Below, piece by piece: positions 1-8,682 of a stretch of 35,252 bases of DNA. Made by a program: the position numbers and the translations under genes. Below the pieces are notes generated by a model. The model was not told the origin of the DNA and searched no databases. It worked only from the letters and a program-made list of their open reading frames with translations. Within the stretch, counting starts at the first letter, position 1. The number at the start of each line of letters is the position of its first letter. Source of the DNA: Myxococcaceae bacterium (GTDB taxonomy: Bacteria; Myxococcota; Myxococcia; Myxococcales; Myxococcaceae); contig JADCJJ010000189.1 of NCBI GenBank assembly GCA_020247085.1, positions 1 to 35,252 of the forward strand, read 5' to 3'.

Positions 1-103
1 CAACGCGCCTTCGAGCACCTTGCTTCGCGTCGAGCACGGCCTTCGGCCCGGCGTCTGTTCGCCAGCCAGAAACCGCGTACGATGGCGTTCCCCGGGCCGT
101 GCG

Positions 104-121
104 GCTGCGCTCTTGCGCAGC
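104..121 (+). promoter_or_regulatory. Short hairpin upstream of rnr
   Basis: A perfect 7-bp inverted repeat, GCTGCGC-TCTT-GCGCAGC, lies about 28 bases before the rnr start. It has no T tract, so it is not a standard intrinsic terminator. It could be a 5' leader structure of the rnr mRNA or the end of an upstream transcript. The structure is visible; the role is inferred and weak. Confidence 0.3.
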
Positions 122-149
122 GGCGCCGCCCCTACGATTGGACAAATGA

Positions 150-2960
150 GTGGCAATTGACGCAGAGCAGGTCGTCGCCCTGGTGCAGAGCGCCGGGCGC
201 CTGGTTGGACTCAAGGAGTTGTTGCGCGCTGGCGGCTTGAACCCGGGCGAGCAGGTGAACCTCAAGCGTGTGCTGCGCGACCTGGTGAAGGCCGGGCGGC
301 TCGAGCAGGACGGCAAGCGCTTCGGCGTGCCGGGCCGGCCCTCCGAGCGAAAGTCCGGGCCCGCGTGGGACTCGCGGAGGCCCGCCGGGGTGCGGGCGAA
401 AGCCGGCGTCGCGCCCGGTTTCAGGCCCGGCGCCTCGAGGCCCGCGGCGCCATCGGAGGGCCGGCCACACAAGCGGAGTGAGCGGCTCCACGCGGGGGCG
501 ACGAGCGTCGAGGGCGCTCGCGCCGGAGGAGGTGACGGCAGCTCCCAGCGGCCACGCGGCCCGCAGCCCGTGCTCGTCGAGGGCATCATCAACCACCACC
601 CCGACGGCTTCGCCTTCGTCCGCGCGCTCGTCGGCAAGGCCGAGGACGTCTTCGTGCCGCCCGACGAGGCCCGCAAGGCCCTCGATCACGACCGGGTGGT
701 GGTCGAGGTCATCCCCCAGCGCGGCGGCCGCACGCTCGGGCGCATCGTCGAGGTCAAGCGGCGCACCCGCCAGCACGTCATCGGCACCTACGTCGAGCGC
801 AAGGGCAAGGCCTGGGTCGAGCCGCGCGAGGGGGCGCTGGGTGAGATCGACGTCCCGAAGACGCAGCTCGCCAGGCCAGGTGACCTCGTGAAGGTGCGCC
901 TGGGCGTCGGCGAGAAGCTGCTCGCCGGGCACGAGCGCCGGCTCGTCGGCGAGGTGTCGGGGTCGCTCGGCGCTGAAGCCGATCACTCGGTCGAGGTGCT
1001 GTCGGTCGCCTTCTCGCGCGGCTTCCACGACGAGTTCCCCGACGACGTCATGGACGAGGCCGACGCCTTCCCGCTCCAGCTCTCGAAGGCCGACCTGCAG
1101 GGGCGGCGAGATCTGCGCGCGCTCCCGCTGGTCACCATCGACGGCGAAGACGCGCGCGACTTCGACGACGCGATCTTCGTCGAGGCCACCGACGCCGGGT
1201 GGCGTCTCGTCGTCGCCATCGCCGACGTTTCGCACTACGTCACGCCCAAGAGCGCGCTCGACGCCGAGGCGTTGCACCGCGCGACGAGCGTCTACCTGCC
1301 GGGCCGCGTGCTGCCGATGCTGCCAGAGCGCCTGTCGAACGGGCTGTGCTCGCTCAAGCCCGACGAAGACCGCCTGTGCATGGTGGCCGACTTGCGCATC
1401 GACGCGCACGGTGAGCCAGTCGGCGCCGAGGTATACCCGGCGGTGATGCGCAGCCAGGCGCGCTGCACGTACACCGAGGTGCACGAGGTGCTGAGCGGGC
1501 AGGACGTGCCGCACCGGAACCACCTGGCGCCGATGCTGCGAGAGGCGCACCAGCTGATGAAGGCGCTCAACGCCATGCGTGTGCGCCGGGGCGCGGTGGA
1601 CTTCGACCTGCCCGAGACGCGGCCCGAGCTCGGCGACGACGGGCTGCCCCTGCGGCTGGTGCGCCGCGAGCGCTGGGAGAGCCACCGGCTCGTCGAGGAG
1701 TGCATGCTGGCGGCGAACGAGGCCGTGGCCCGCGAGTTCCGCAAGCACGAGCGCGTGACGGTCAACCGCATCCACGGCGAGCCCGACGAAGACCGGCTCT
1801 CGGCCTTCCTCACGCTGCTGGGCGCCTACGGCGTCGCGGTACCGAAGGGGCGCATCGGGTCGCGGCAGCTCAACCAGTTGCTGAAGGACCTCGACGGCCA
1901 CCCGGAGCAGAAGGCGCTCCATCAGCTCGCCCTGCGCTCGATGATGCAGGCGGTGTACTCGTCGGAGACCAGCGGCCACTACGGCCTGGGCGCCGAGGAC
2001 TACCTGCACTTCACGTCGCCCATCCGCCGCTACCCCGACCTCCTGGTGCACCGGCTGCTCAAGCAGTGGTGGGAGGGGCACGAGGGGAGCGACCGCGAGC
2101 TCGAGGCGCTCGAGGCGATGGCGCAGCACTCGAGCGAGCGCGAGCGCGCGGCGATGCTGGTCGAGCGCGAGGTGAACGCGCTCTACGCGTGTCTGCTGAT
2201 GAAGGGCCGCGTCGGCGAGTCGTTTGCCGCGACCGTGTCTTCTCTCACCGACGGTGGCTTCTTCGTCGAGCTCGACGGCCTCTACGTTGAGGGCCTCGTC
2301 AAGGGTGAGACGGTGTACCCCGAGTTCGAGTTCGACCCGGCGACGTACCGGCTGTCGTTCGGCAACGGGCGCGTCGTGAAGGTGGGGCAGCCGTGCACCG
2401 TGACGCTGCTCTCGGTGAACCTGACGAAGAAGCAGATGGACTTCGGGGTCGAGCGCTTCGCCGACGAGCAGGGCACCCCGGCCGAGCGACACCCGGCGCG
2501 GCCGCGGCACGAGCGCAGCGAGCGTCGCCCGGACGCCCGGGGCGGGCCGAGGCGCTTCGATCGCGCCGCGCCCGCGCGCCTCCAGGGCGCCCGCCGCGAC
2601 GAGCCGAGCTCCGGCGAGCGCCCCTCACGGAGCGCCAGCCCGCCCTCGCGCCAAGGGGACTTCCGGTCGAGACGGGTGGTCGACGCGCCGCGCTCCGACG
2701 AGCGGCCGGCGCCCAGGCCGCACGAAGCGCCCACGAGACGCGACGAGCGCCCCGTCGCGGGCCCGAGAGACGAGGCGCCGTTCGGGGCGCCCAGCGGGAA
2801 GGGCTTCGACGCCCGCGCCGTCCTCGATCGCCTGTGGCGCGAGCGAGGCGGCAAGCCGCTGAGCGGTGGGGCCCCGCGGGGGCGTGACGACGACCAAGAC
2901 GTGAGAGACGAGCGCAGGGGCGCTCGAGACCGGAACGGGCGGGGCGGGCGACGCCGATAG
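150..2960 (+). CDS. rnr: Ribonuclease R (RNB-family 3'-5' exoribonuclease)
   Basis: Processive, Mg-dependent 3'-5' exoribonuclease that degrades structured RNA in the cytoplasm. The 936-residue product (GTG start) has an N-terminal winged-helix segment (about 1-67), a low-complexity Arg/Pro/Gly linker (about 68-140), cold-shock-type RNA-binding domains (about 143-290), the RNB domain and an S1 domain (about 690-775). The catalytic acidic cluster is visible as IDGEDARDFDDA near residue 329, and the conserved HFTSPIRRYPDLLVHR follows near residue 620. After S1 comes a tail of about 160 residues rich in Arg, Glu, Pro and Gly. E. coli RNase R is about 813 residues, so the linker and tail explain the extra length. 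Convergent with dus; no close upstream gene in the window. The family assignment is secure. Confidence 0.95.
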   Translation: MAIDAEQVVALVQSAGRLVGLKELLRAGGLNPGEQVNLKRVLRDLVKAGRLEQDGKRFGVPGRPSERKSGPAWDSRRPAGVRAKAGVAPGFRPGASRPAAPSEGRPHKRSERLHAGATSVEGARAGGGDGSSQRPRGPQPVLVEGIINHHPDGFAFVRALVGKAEDVFVPPDEARKALDHDRVVVEVIPQRGGRTLGRIVEVKRRTRQHVIGTYVERKGKAWVEPREGALGEIDVPKTQLARPGDLVKVRLGVGEKLLAGHERRLVGEVSGSLGAEADHSVEVLSVAFSRGFHDEFPDDVMDEADAFPLQLSKADLQGRRDLRALPLVTIDGEDARDFDDAIFVEATDAGWRLVVAIADVSHYVTPKSALDAEALHRATSVYLPGRVLPMLPERLSNGLCSLKPDEDRLCMVADLRIDAHGEPVGAEVYPAVMRSQARCTYTEVHEVLSGQDVPHRNHLAPMLREAHQLMKALNAMRVRRGAVDFDLPETRPELGDDGLPLRLVRRERWESHRLVEECMLAANEAVAREFRKHERVTVNRIHGEPDEDRLSAFLTLLGAYGVAVPKGRIGSRQLNQLLKDLDGHPEQKALHQLALRSMMQAVYSSETSGHYGLGAEDYLHFTSPIRRYPDLLVHRLLKQWWEGHEGSDRELEALEAMAQHSSERERAAMLVEREVNALYACLLMKGRVGESFAATVSSLTDGGFFVELDGLYVEGLVKGETVYPEFEFDPATYRLSFGNGRVVKVGQPCTVTLLSVNLTKKQMDFGVERFADEQGTPAERHPARPRHERSERRPDARGGPRRFDRAAPARLQGARRDEPSSGERPSRSASPPSRQGDFRSRRVVDAPRSDERPAPRPHEAPTRRDERPVAGPRDEAPFGAPSGKGFDARAVLDRLWRERGGKPLSGGAPRGRDDDQDVRDERRGARDRNGRGGRRR

Positions 2961-3010
2961 GCTGCCAGGTCCCTTGGGCCGTGCGCGGCGGGCCGACCGA
3001 AGAGCCGCGC

Positions 3011-3970
3011 TCACCGCATGTGCTCGGTGCGGGGCATCGCGTCGCCCGGGAGGGGCTGCCCGCCGAGGCGGGCCCGCATGCGGCGAAAGCCCTCAGCGTG
3101 CCACTCGAAGAACTTCGGCTTGCTCCCGAGCACGGTGGCGCGCTCGCGCCAGGCAGCCTCGGCGGCGTCGACCTCGGCCAGCGTCGGGGTGCCCGGGCCG
3201 CGGCCCGTCAGCTCCCGGAAGAGCCACGGGGAGCGGATGGCCCCGCGCGCGATCATCACGCCGTCGCACCCGGTCTCGCGCATCAGCCGCCGGGCCGAGT
3301 CGAGCGAGGTGACGTCACCGTTGCCGATGATGGGCACGCGCGCGAGCCGCTTCACCTCGGCGATCGCCTCCCAGTGCGCGGGCGTCGTCGACTCCTCCCG
3401 GGCGTGGCGGGCGTGCACGGTGAGGCCGTCGAGCAGCTCGTTGGCGAGCTCGACGATCGGCAGGTACACCTTCTGCTCCATCTCGATCCGGTTCAGGCCC
3501 AGGCGGATCTTCGCCGTCACCGCGCCGATGGGGAGCGCCGTGCGCGCCCGCCACGCCCGCAGCACCTCGAAGAGCGCCCGCAGCTTGTTGCGTCGCTTGA
3601 GCAGCGCCGGCCCGGCGCCCACCTTGATGACCTCGGGCGAGGGGCAGCCGAAGTTGAGGTCGACGGCCACCAGGTTCCGCCAGTGGCGTTGCGTCGAGCC
3701 CGCGAGCCGGTCGATCACCTCGAGCGCCTCGGCCAGCTCACGCTCGTTCACCACCATCAGCTGCAGCCCCGTCGGCACGTCGGCGTCGAACGAGTCGACG
3801 AGCTCGAGGGTGCTCCGGTTGTTCCGCACCAGGCCACGCGCGCGGATCATCTCGGTCCAGGTGAGACCCGCGCCGAGCGACCAGCAGAGCCGGCGGTACG
3901 CCGCGTCGGACACGCTCTCCATCGGCGAGAGGATGAAGGGCGTCGCCAGCTCGAGCCCTCCGAGCCTCAC
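3011..3970 (-). CDS. tRNA-dihydrouridine synthase (Dus family)
   Basis: FMN-dependent enzyme reducing uridines in the D-loop of tRNA with NADPH. The 319-residue TIM-barrel protein begins with a variant of the FMN-binding motif (LSPMESVSD instead of the usual APMAGVTD). It carries the catalytic Cys in DLNFGCPSPEV, the barrel Lys in TAKIRLG, the flavin-contacting His in LTVHARHARE, and the phosphate-binding PIIGNGDV followed by GCDGVMIARGAI. The motif wording departs from typical bacterial DusA/B/C, so I do not assign a subfamily or target uridine. The GTG start overlaps the mutS2 TGA by four bases (GTGA), which suggests translational coupling downstream of mutS2. Length is normal for the family. 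Confidence 0.9.
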   Translation of the reverse strand: MRLGGLELATPFILSPMESVSDAAYRRLCWSLGAGLTWTEMIRARGLVRNNRSTLELVDSFDADVPTGLQLMVVNERELAEALEVIDRLAGSTQRHWRNLVAVDLNFGCPSPEVIKVGAGPALLKRRNKLRALFEVLRAWRARTALPIGAVTAKIRLGLNRIEMEQKVYLPIVELANELLDGLTVHARHAREESTTPAHWEAIAEVKRLARVPIIGNGDVTSLDSARRLMRETGCDGVMIARGAIRSPWLFRELTGRGPGTPTLAEVDAAEAAWRERATVLGSKPKFFEWHAEGFRRMRARLGGQPLPGDAMPRTEHMR

Positions 3971-6378
3971 GCCAGCTCCACCACCGTCACGCCGTCGCCG
4001 CCCTCGGGCCCGTCGCCCGGCCTGAAGGTCTTCGCGTAGGGCGAGCCGCGCAGGGCCTCGCGGATCTCCTTCTTCAGCGCGCCGGTGCCGTGCCCGTGGA
4101 GCAGGATCACCGCGGCCTCGCCGTCGCGGGCCGCGCGGTCGAGGAAGCGCTCCACCTCGCGCAGGGCGTCTTCGGCGCGCTGTCCGCGCAGGTCGAGGGT
4201 GGGGCTGGCGAGCGTCATCGGCTTCGCAGCCGAGGCGTCGGCGCGCTTGAGCCGCTCGTCCTTCGCGCCGGCGGGGGAGGGGAACCGGCTGGTCGCCGCG
4301 GCGGCCTTCTTCGGCGGGAGCAGCTCCGAGGCCGGCACCCGCATGCGCAGCGCCCCCATCGTCACCACCACCGCGTCCTGGCCGAGGTCGACGATCTCGA
4401 CCTCGGCGTCGAGGGACTTGTGGCGCGCCCGGGCCCCGACCCTGAGTTCGAGGGGCCCCAGCGGCTCGGGCCCCGACTTCATCTCGGCGCGCACCGCGCG
4501 CTCCGCGACCACCTGTTCGTTCGCCCGCTCGGTCAGCTCGGCCGCCGCCGCCTTGGCGGCCTTGAGCGCCTTGTCGGAGCGGTCCGACTCCAGCCGCTCG
4601 ACGAGCGCCCGCACCTGCGCCCTCGCGTAGTCGAGCTCGGCCCGCAACGCCTCGCGGAAGCGCAGCTCCTCTTCCTTCTTCTTCTTCTCGACCTCAGCGA
4701 GCTGGGCCTCGGCGCGGGCCTTGAGCGCCTGCGCCTCTCTCGCGTCGCGCTCGGCCTGATCGCGCTGGTCCAGCATCTTCCGCCGCTCGTCCTCCGCAGC
4801 CTGCAGCGCCTTCGACAGCGCACCGCCGGAATTCTCCGCGAGGTGCTGCGCGCGCACGCAGATGCCCTCGGGCAGGCCGACCCGGCGCGCGATGTCGATG
4901 GCCGACGAGGCCCCCGCGACACCGAGCTGCAGCCGGTAGGTGGGCGCCATCTTCTTCGCGTCGAAGCCCACCCGGCCGTTCACGAAGCGCGGGTCGAGGT
5001 GCGCGAGGGCCTTGAGCTCCTCGAGGTGCGTGGTGACGAGCACGAGCGCCCCCTTCTCGAGCAGGTCCTCGAGCACCGCCGTGGCGATGGCGGCTCCCTC
5101 GCGCGGGTCGGTGTCGGCGGCGATCTCGTCGATCAGCACCAGCGCGCCGCGCCGGGCGCTCGCCACCACCTGCTTGAGCACCGTCACGTGCGCCGAGAAG
5201 GTCGAGAGCCCCTGCTCGAGGTCCTGCAGGTCGCCGATGGCCGAGTGCACCTGGTTGAAGAGGGGTATCGACGAACCCGCGTCGCAGGGAATCGGCAGGC
5301 CGGCGCGCACCATCAGCGCGCACAGGCCGATGCCAGTGAGCGTCACCGTCTTGCCGCCCGCGTTGGGGCCCGACACGACCAGCGCCCGCGCCCCCTGGGA
5401 CAGGTCGACGTCGTTGGCGACCACCTGGTCTCCCTTGAGCACCAACCGTGGGTGGCGCAGCCCCTTCACCGCCAGCGGGCCGTGGGCGGGGTGTACGGCC
5501 GGGGTGGTGGCCAGCAGCTCTTCGGCCAGCCGCGCGAGGGCCTCGAGCTCGTCGAGCTCGGCAGAGGCCAACAGCCCGTCTTCGAGCTTGCCGGCCTCGC
5601 GGGCGACCAGGCCCGACAGCTCGAGCAGCACCTTGCGCTCCTCCTCGAGCACCACCGACTGGGCGATCGCCAGCTCATTGCCCAGCCCGATGAGCTCCTG
5701 CGGCTCGACGAAGAGCGTCTGGCCCGACTGACTCGCGTTGTGGACGATGCCCTCGACCTCGCGCTGGTGGCTCGAGAGCACCGGCACCACGTACCGATCG
5801 TTGCGCACAGAGTAGTAGCCCTCGCGCAGGTTCACCGAGAACCGCTCGTCGCGGAGGAGCTCGTCGAGGCGCCCCCGGATGCGCCGGTGGAGCCCCCGCG
5901 CGCGCTCCCGCGCCTCGCGCAGCTCGTCGCTCGCGCGGTCCGAGATCTCTCCGCTCGCCTCGAAGCTGCGGTCGAGACGCGTCGCCAGCCGCCCCAGGAG
6001 CGGGAGCCGCCGGCCGATGGCGGCGAGCCCGGGCACCTTCTCGCGGCGCTCCTGGAGCACCTCGTAGGTGCGCTCGAAGGCGAAGAGGGCGGCGCAGATC
6101 GACATCAGCTCCCGCGGCTCGAGCATGCCGCCCTTGGCCGCCCGGTCGATGGCGCTGCGGAGGTCGACGAGGCCTCCGAGCGGCAGCGACAGGGGCTCCC
6201 GCTTGAGGGCGCGCGCCTCGTCGACCAGCGCTAAGCTCGCCAGCACCGCATCGAGGCCGTCGAGGAAGGGGCGCTTGAGGCCCCGCTCCCGGCCGACCTC
6301 GGTGCGGCACCGGGCGCCGATGGCCGCGCGGACGTCGTCGAAGCCGAGGGCGCTGAGCGTACGATCGGAGACGTCCAC
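3967..6378 (-). CDS. mutS2: Endonuclease MutS2 (MutS ATPase with C-terminal Smr domain)
   Basis: MutS-family ATPase without the mismatch-recognition domain. Family members suppress recombination or split collided ribosomes; which applies here is not known. The 803-residue product has core/lever helices (about 1-300), Walker A GPNAGGKT near residue 336, Walker B LVLIDEIAADTDP, a long Glu/Lys/Arg/Ala-rich coiled coil (about 490-600), a KOW-like region, and a C-terminal Smr domain with LDLRGQ (about 725) and HGHGTGAL. The ORF track starts 97 codons earlier. I choose the GTG at 6378 because GAGGAG sits five bases upstream and the protein then begins like known MutS2 proteins (VDVSDRTLSALGF). An ATG at 6411 is the alternative. 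First gene of the mutS2-dus pair, divergent from the TPR gene at 6470. Confidence 0.95.
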   Translation of the reverse strand: MDVSDRTLSALGFDDVRAAIGARCRTEVGRERGLKRPFLDGLDAVLASLALVDEARALKREPLSLPLGGLVDLRSAIDRAAKGGMLEPRELMSICAALFAFERTYEVLQERREKVPGLAAIGRRLPLLGRLATRLDRSFEASGEISDRASDELREARERARGLHRRIRGRLDELLRDERFSVNLREGYYSVRNDRYVVPVLSSHQREVEGIVHNASQSGQTLFVEPQELIGLGNELAIAQSVVLEEERKVLLELSGLVAREAGKLEDGLLASAELDELEALARLAEELLATTPAVHPAHGPLAVKGLRHPRLVLKGDQVVANDVDLSQGARALVVSGPNAGGKTVTLTGIGLCALMVRAGLPIPCDAGSSIPLFNQVHSAIGDLQDLEQGLSTFSAHVTVLKQVVASARRGALVLIDEIAADTDPREGAAIATAVLEDLLEKGALVLVTTHLEELKALAHLDPRFVNGRVGFDAKKMAPTYRLQLGVAGASSAIDIARRVGLPEGICVRAQHLAENSGGALSKALQAAEDERRKMLDQRDQAERDAREAQALKARAEAQLAEVEKKKKEEELRFREALRAELDYARAQVRALVERLESDRSDKALKAAKAAAAELTERANEQVVAERAVRAEMKSGPEPLGPLELRVGARARHKSLDAEVEIVDLGQDAVVVTMGALRMRVPASELLPPKKAAAATSRFPSPAGAKDERLKRADASAAKPMTLASPTLDLRGQRAEDALREVERFLDRAARDGEAAVILLHGHGTGALKKEIREALRGSPYAKTFRPGDGPEGGDGVTVVELA

Positions 6379-6383
6379 GGGGA

Positions 6384-6389
6384 CTCCTC
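6384..6389 (-). promoter_or_regulatory. Ribosome binding site deciding the mutS2 start
   Basis: GAGGAG on the minus strand lies five bases before the GTG at 6378. This favours that start over the ATG at 6411 and over the long upstream extension in the ORF track. Confidence 0.6.
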
Positions 6390-6469
6390 GGGTGCGGGGG
6401 AGGCCGTCCATAGCGAAGGCACGCGCGGCACGCGACGCCCGTGACGGGCATGTCCTGACTGGCCGGCGG

Positions 6470-7171
6470 GTGGTAGGCGCCGGGAGCGTGATTCTGTTCG
6501 TCGTCAGCCTCGCCGTCGGCGCCTCTCCGGTCGACGCACGCCTCACGGCTGCGCTGCAGCTCGAACAGGAAGGGCAGGGGGCCGAGGCGCTGCGGCGGCT
6601 CGAGGCGCTGGTGCAGACCGACCCCACCTCGGAGCTGGCGCGGCTCGAGGCTGCCAGGCTGGGGCTCAAGGTGGGCGTGGCCGTCGAGCAGGCGCTCCTG
6701 CACGCCGAGATCGCACGATCGCTCGCTCCCGAGAACCCGCGGGCCCACTACCTGTGCGCTCTGGCGCTCGACGAAGTCGGAGATCGGCAGGGGGCCATCG
6801 CGGCGCTCCAGGTCGCGCTCACCTTGCGGAGCGACTACCCCGACGCCCGGTTCCGTCTCGCCGGCCTGTTGTCGGCCCAGCGGCGGTGGCCCGAGGCAGT
6901 GGCGGGCTGGCGCGCCGTGCTGGAGCGCTCGCCGACGGCCCACGGGGCCAGGCAGCAGCTCGCGCTCGCGCTCGAGGCCTCGGGCGCGCTGCAGGCGGCC
7001 GAGGCCGAGCTCGAGGCGCTGACCCACGTCGACGTCGCGCGGGTGCCGGCGATCCGTGCGCTCGTCGGGCTGCTCGAGCGCTCGGGACGCCACGCGAAGG
7101 CCGCCACCTGGAGGAGGGCGCTCGAGCCCCCGGCCCGAGCCCTGCGACCGCTCAAGGCGTCAACGCGCTGA
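6470..7171 (+). CDS. Exported TPR-repeat protein
   Basis: About 233 residues. The N-terminus is a short hydrophobic segment (VILFVVSLAVGASPVDA) that reads as a signal peptide with a possible V-D-A cleavage site, followed by TPR-like helical pairs almost to the end (for example ENPRAHYLCALALDEVGDRQ and SDYPDARFRLAGLLSAQRRW). TPRs are protein-protein docking modules; no catalytic motif is visible and I cannot name a partner. The start is uncertain: GTG 6470 gives a signal peptide of usual length and GTG 6488 a shorter one; neither has a good ribosome binding site. The ORF-track start at 6068 would run deep into mutS2 on the other strand and is not credible. The next gene, also TPR and exported, begins 59 bases downstream, so the two may be co-transcribed. 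Confidence 0.75.
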   Translation: MVGAGSVILFVVSLAVGASPVDARLTAALQLEQEGQGAEALRRLEALVQTDPTSELARLEAARLGLKVGVAVEQALLHAEIARSLAPENPRAHYLCALALDEVGDRQGAIAALQVALTLRSDYPDARFRLAGLLSAQRRWPEAVAGWRAVLERSPTAHGARQQLALALEASGALQAAEAELEALTHVDVARVPAIRALVGLLERSGRHAKAATWRRALEPPARALRPLKASTR

Positions 7172-7230
7172 CGGCCCTCCCCGTCGACTTCACCGGACGA
7201 CGAGCGCGGGGCGCGCTAAACACCGTCGCC

Positions 7231-8682
7231 ATGCGTATTCGTCTGGCTGTCGGGGGCGCCGTGGTGCTGTCAATGTGCTGCGCGCAGGCGTGGGCCGCGG
7301 AGCCGCCGGGGGTGACGGCGCCGCTGCCGGAGGTGATGAAGGAGCTGCGCCGCATCGAGAGCGCCGCCTGGCATGGCCGCCTCGACGCGGTCCGGGTCGA
7401 GCTCCAGAACCTGCAGAGGGCTCGCCCGAGCGACCCGATGCTGCGGGTCTACGTCGCGTGGTGCTCGATGCCGACCGACGACGCCTGGAACCAGCTCAAG
7501 GGCATCGCGCAGATGTTTCCCGATCTGCCGTGGGTGCACTACGGCATGGGGCGCATCTACGTCGGGTGGAAGATGCGCGACCTCGCAACCACGGCGCTCG
7601 AGAACGCGCTCAAGAAGGACCCGAAGTTCTACCCCGCGCTCGTCACCCAGGGAGACGTGCTCCGCCTCAAAGACGAGTTCGACCAGGCCGAGGCGAAGTA
7701 CCGCCAGGCCCTGGCCATCGCCGACGACGCCGAGGCGCGCACCGGGCTGGGGCTCGTGATCCTCAAGCAGGGCAAGGCCGACGCGGCGAAGGTCGAGCTC
7801 CAGGCCGCCCTCAGCCAGTGGCCCGACCAGCCAGCGGCGCTCCGCGAGCTCGTCAAGCTGCTCGGCCCGGCAGACCCGGCCTACGCCAGACAGCTCGCCA
7901 CGCTGGGAGAGCTGCAGCCGAAGGACCGCGACGTTCGCAGGCAGCTCGCGACGCTCAAATTCGACGCCGGGGACAAGCGGGGCGCCCTCGACGAGTACGA
8001 GAAGCTGCTCAAGCTCGGCAGCCCCGACCTCGAGACCGCGCAGCGAATGCAGTCGATGTACCGCGAGCTGGGCGACGCCGAGGGCGAGGAGCGCCTCACG
8101 GTCATCCTCTCGGGCCTCGACCGCGACGGCGTGGCGCCGCTGATTCGTCTCGCCGAGCTCCGCGCCGCCAAGAAGGACGTCGACGGCGCCGAGAAGAACC
8201 TGCTCGCCGCCGTCGAGCGGAACCGGGAGCGCGCCGACACGTGGCTCCGCCTCGGCCGGCTGAGCCTCGAAAAGAACCTCCTCTCCCAGGCCCTCGAGCG
8301 GTTCCGACTGGGCGCGGCCACCACGACGCCGGGCGCCGAGGACTGCCGGGCCGAGGCCCTCAAGCTCGAGGAGCTCTTCAAGCTGCCCACCAAGCGCGCG
8401 AAGGGAACGGTCGATCGCATCTACGGCCAGGTCGCCGGCACGCTCGACCAGCTCTTCCGTGCGCGGGCCAAGGCGAACCCGAAGCTCGCCGGGGTCATGA
8501 AGGTGCGTGTCAAGGTGAGCGCCGCGGGCGTGGTCGAGCTCGCCGAGGTGACCGAGGACACGGTGGGCGACCCCGTGCTCGCCGCGCACGCGTTGTTCGC
8601 GCTCCGCGAGGCCGAGTTCGAGAAGAAGCGCCGTGAGCCAGTCTTCGAGTTCGAGCTGGGGCCGCTCTCCGGAGGCAAGTGA
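7231..8682 (+). CDS. Secreted TPR protein with AgmX/PglI-like (TonB-like) C-terminal domain
   Basis: The 483-residue product starts at ATG 7231 with a clear signal peptide (MRIRLAVGGAVVLSMCCAQAWA, cleavage before AEPPG). TPR-like repeats fill about residues 30-390. The last 75 residues (MKVRVKVSAAGVVELAEVTEDT, quoted in part: VRVKVSAAGVVELAEV, then DPVLAAHALFALREAEF) match the strand-helix-strand pattern of the AgmX/PglI C-terminal domain, a TonB-C-like fold common in myxobacterial envelope and gliding-motility proteins. It is probably periplasmic and may join a TPR scaffold to a peptidoglycan- or membrane-linked partner; that role is inferred. Its TGA is directly followed by the ATG of the NamZ-like gene, whose ribosome binding site GGAGG lies inside this gene, so translation of the two is likely coupled. 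Confidence 0.8.
   Translation: MRIRLAVGGAVVLSMCCAQAWAAEPPGVTAPLPEVMKELRRIESAAWHGRLDAVRVELQNLQRARPSDPMLRVYVAWCSMPTDDAWNQLKGIAQMFPDLPWVHYGMGRIYVGWKMRDLATTALENALKKDPKFYPALVTQGDVLRLKDEFDQAEAKYRQALAIADDAEARTGLGLVILKQGKADAAKVELQAALSQWPDQPAALRELVKLLGPADPAYARQLATLGELQPKDRDVRRQLATLKFDAGDKRGALDEYEKLLKLGSPDLETAQRMQSMYRELGDAEGEERLTVILSGLDRDGVAPLIRLAELRAAKKDVDGAEKNLLAAVERNRERADTWLRLGRLSLEKNLLSQALERFRLGAATTTPGAEDCRAEALKLEELFKLPTKRAKGTVDRIYGQVAGTLDQLFRARAKANPKLAGVMKVRVKVSAAGVVELAEVTEDTVGDPVLAAHALFALREAEFEKKRREPVFEFELGPLSGGK
8671..8675 (+). promoter_or_regulatory. Ribosome binding site of the NamZ-like gene
   Basis: GGAGG lies seven bases before ATG 8683 and inside the last codons of the upstream TPR gene. 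This supports the start that abuts the preceding TGA. Confidence 0.6.

Noticed and set aside
1-149. A gene fragment at the left edge
   Set aside because: No frame with convincing protein sequence; only a hairpin is visible.
132-2510. 792-residue minus-strand ORF opposite rnr
   Set aside because: Shadow of the rnr frame in GC-rich DNA; biased Arg/His/Leu/Val composition and no recognisable domain, while the plus strand encodes a complete RNase R.
4090-6234. 714-residue plus-strand ORF opposite mutS2
   Set aside because: Antisense shadow; mutS2 has intact Walker and Smr motifs on the other strand.
6379-6669. N-terminal extension of mutS2 in the ORF track
   Set aside because: Poly-Ser/Ala/Arg sequence unlike MutS2; a GTG with GAGGAG upstream gives the family N-terminus.
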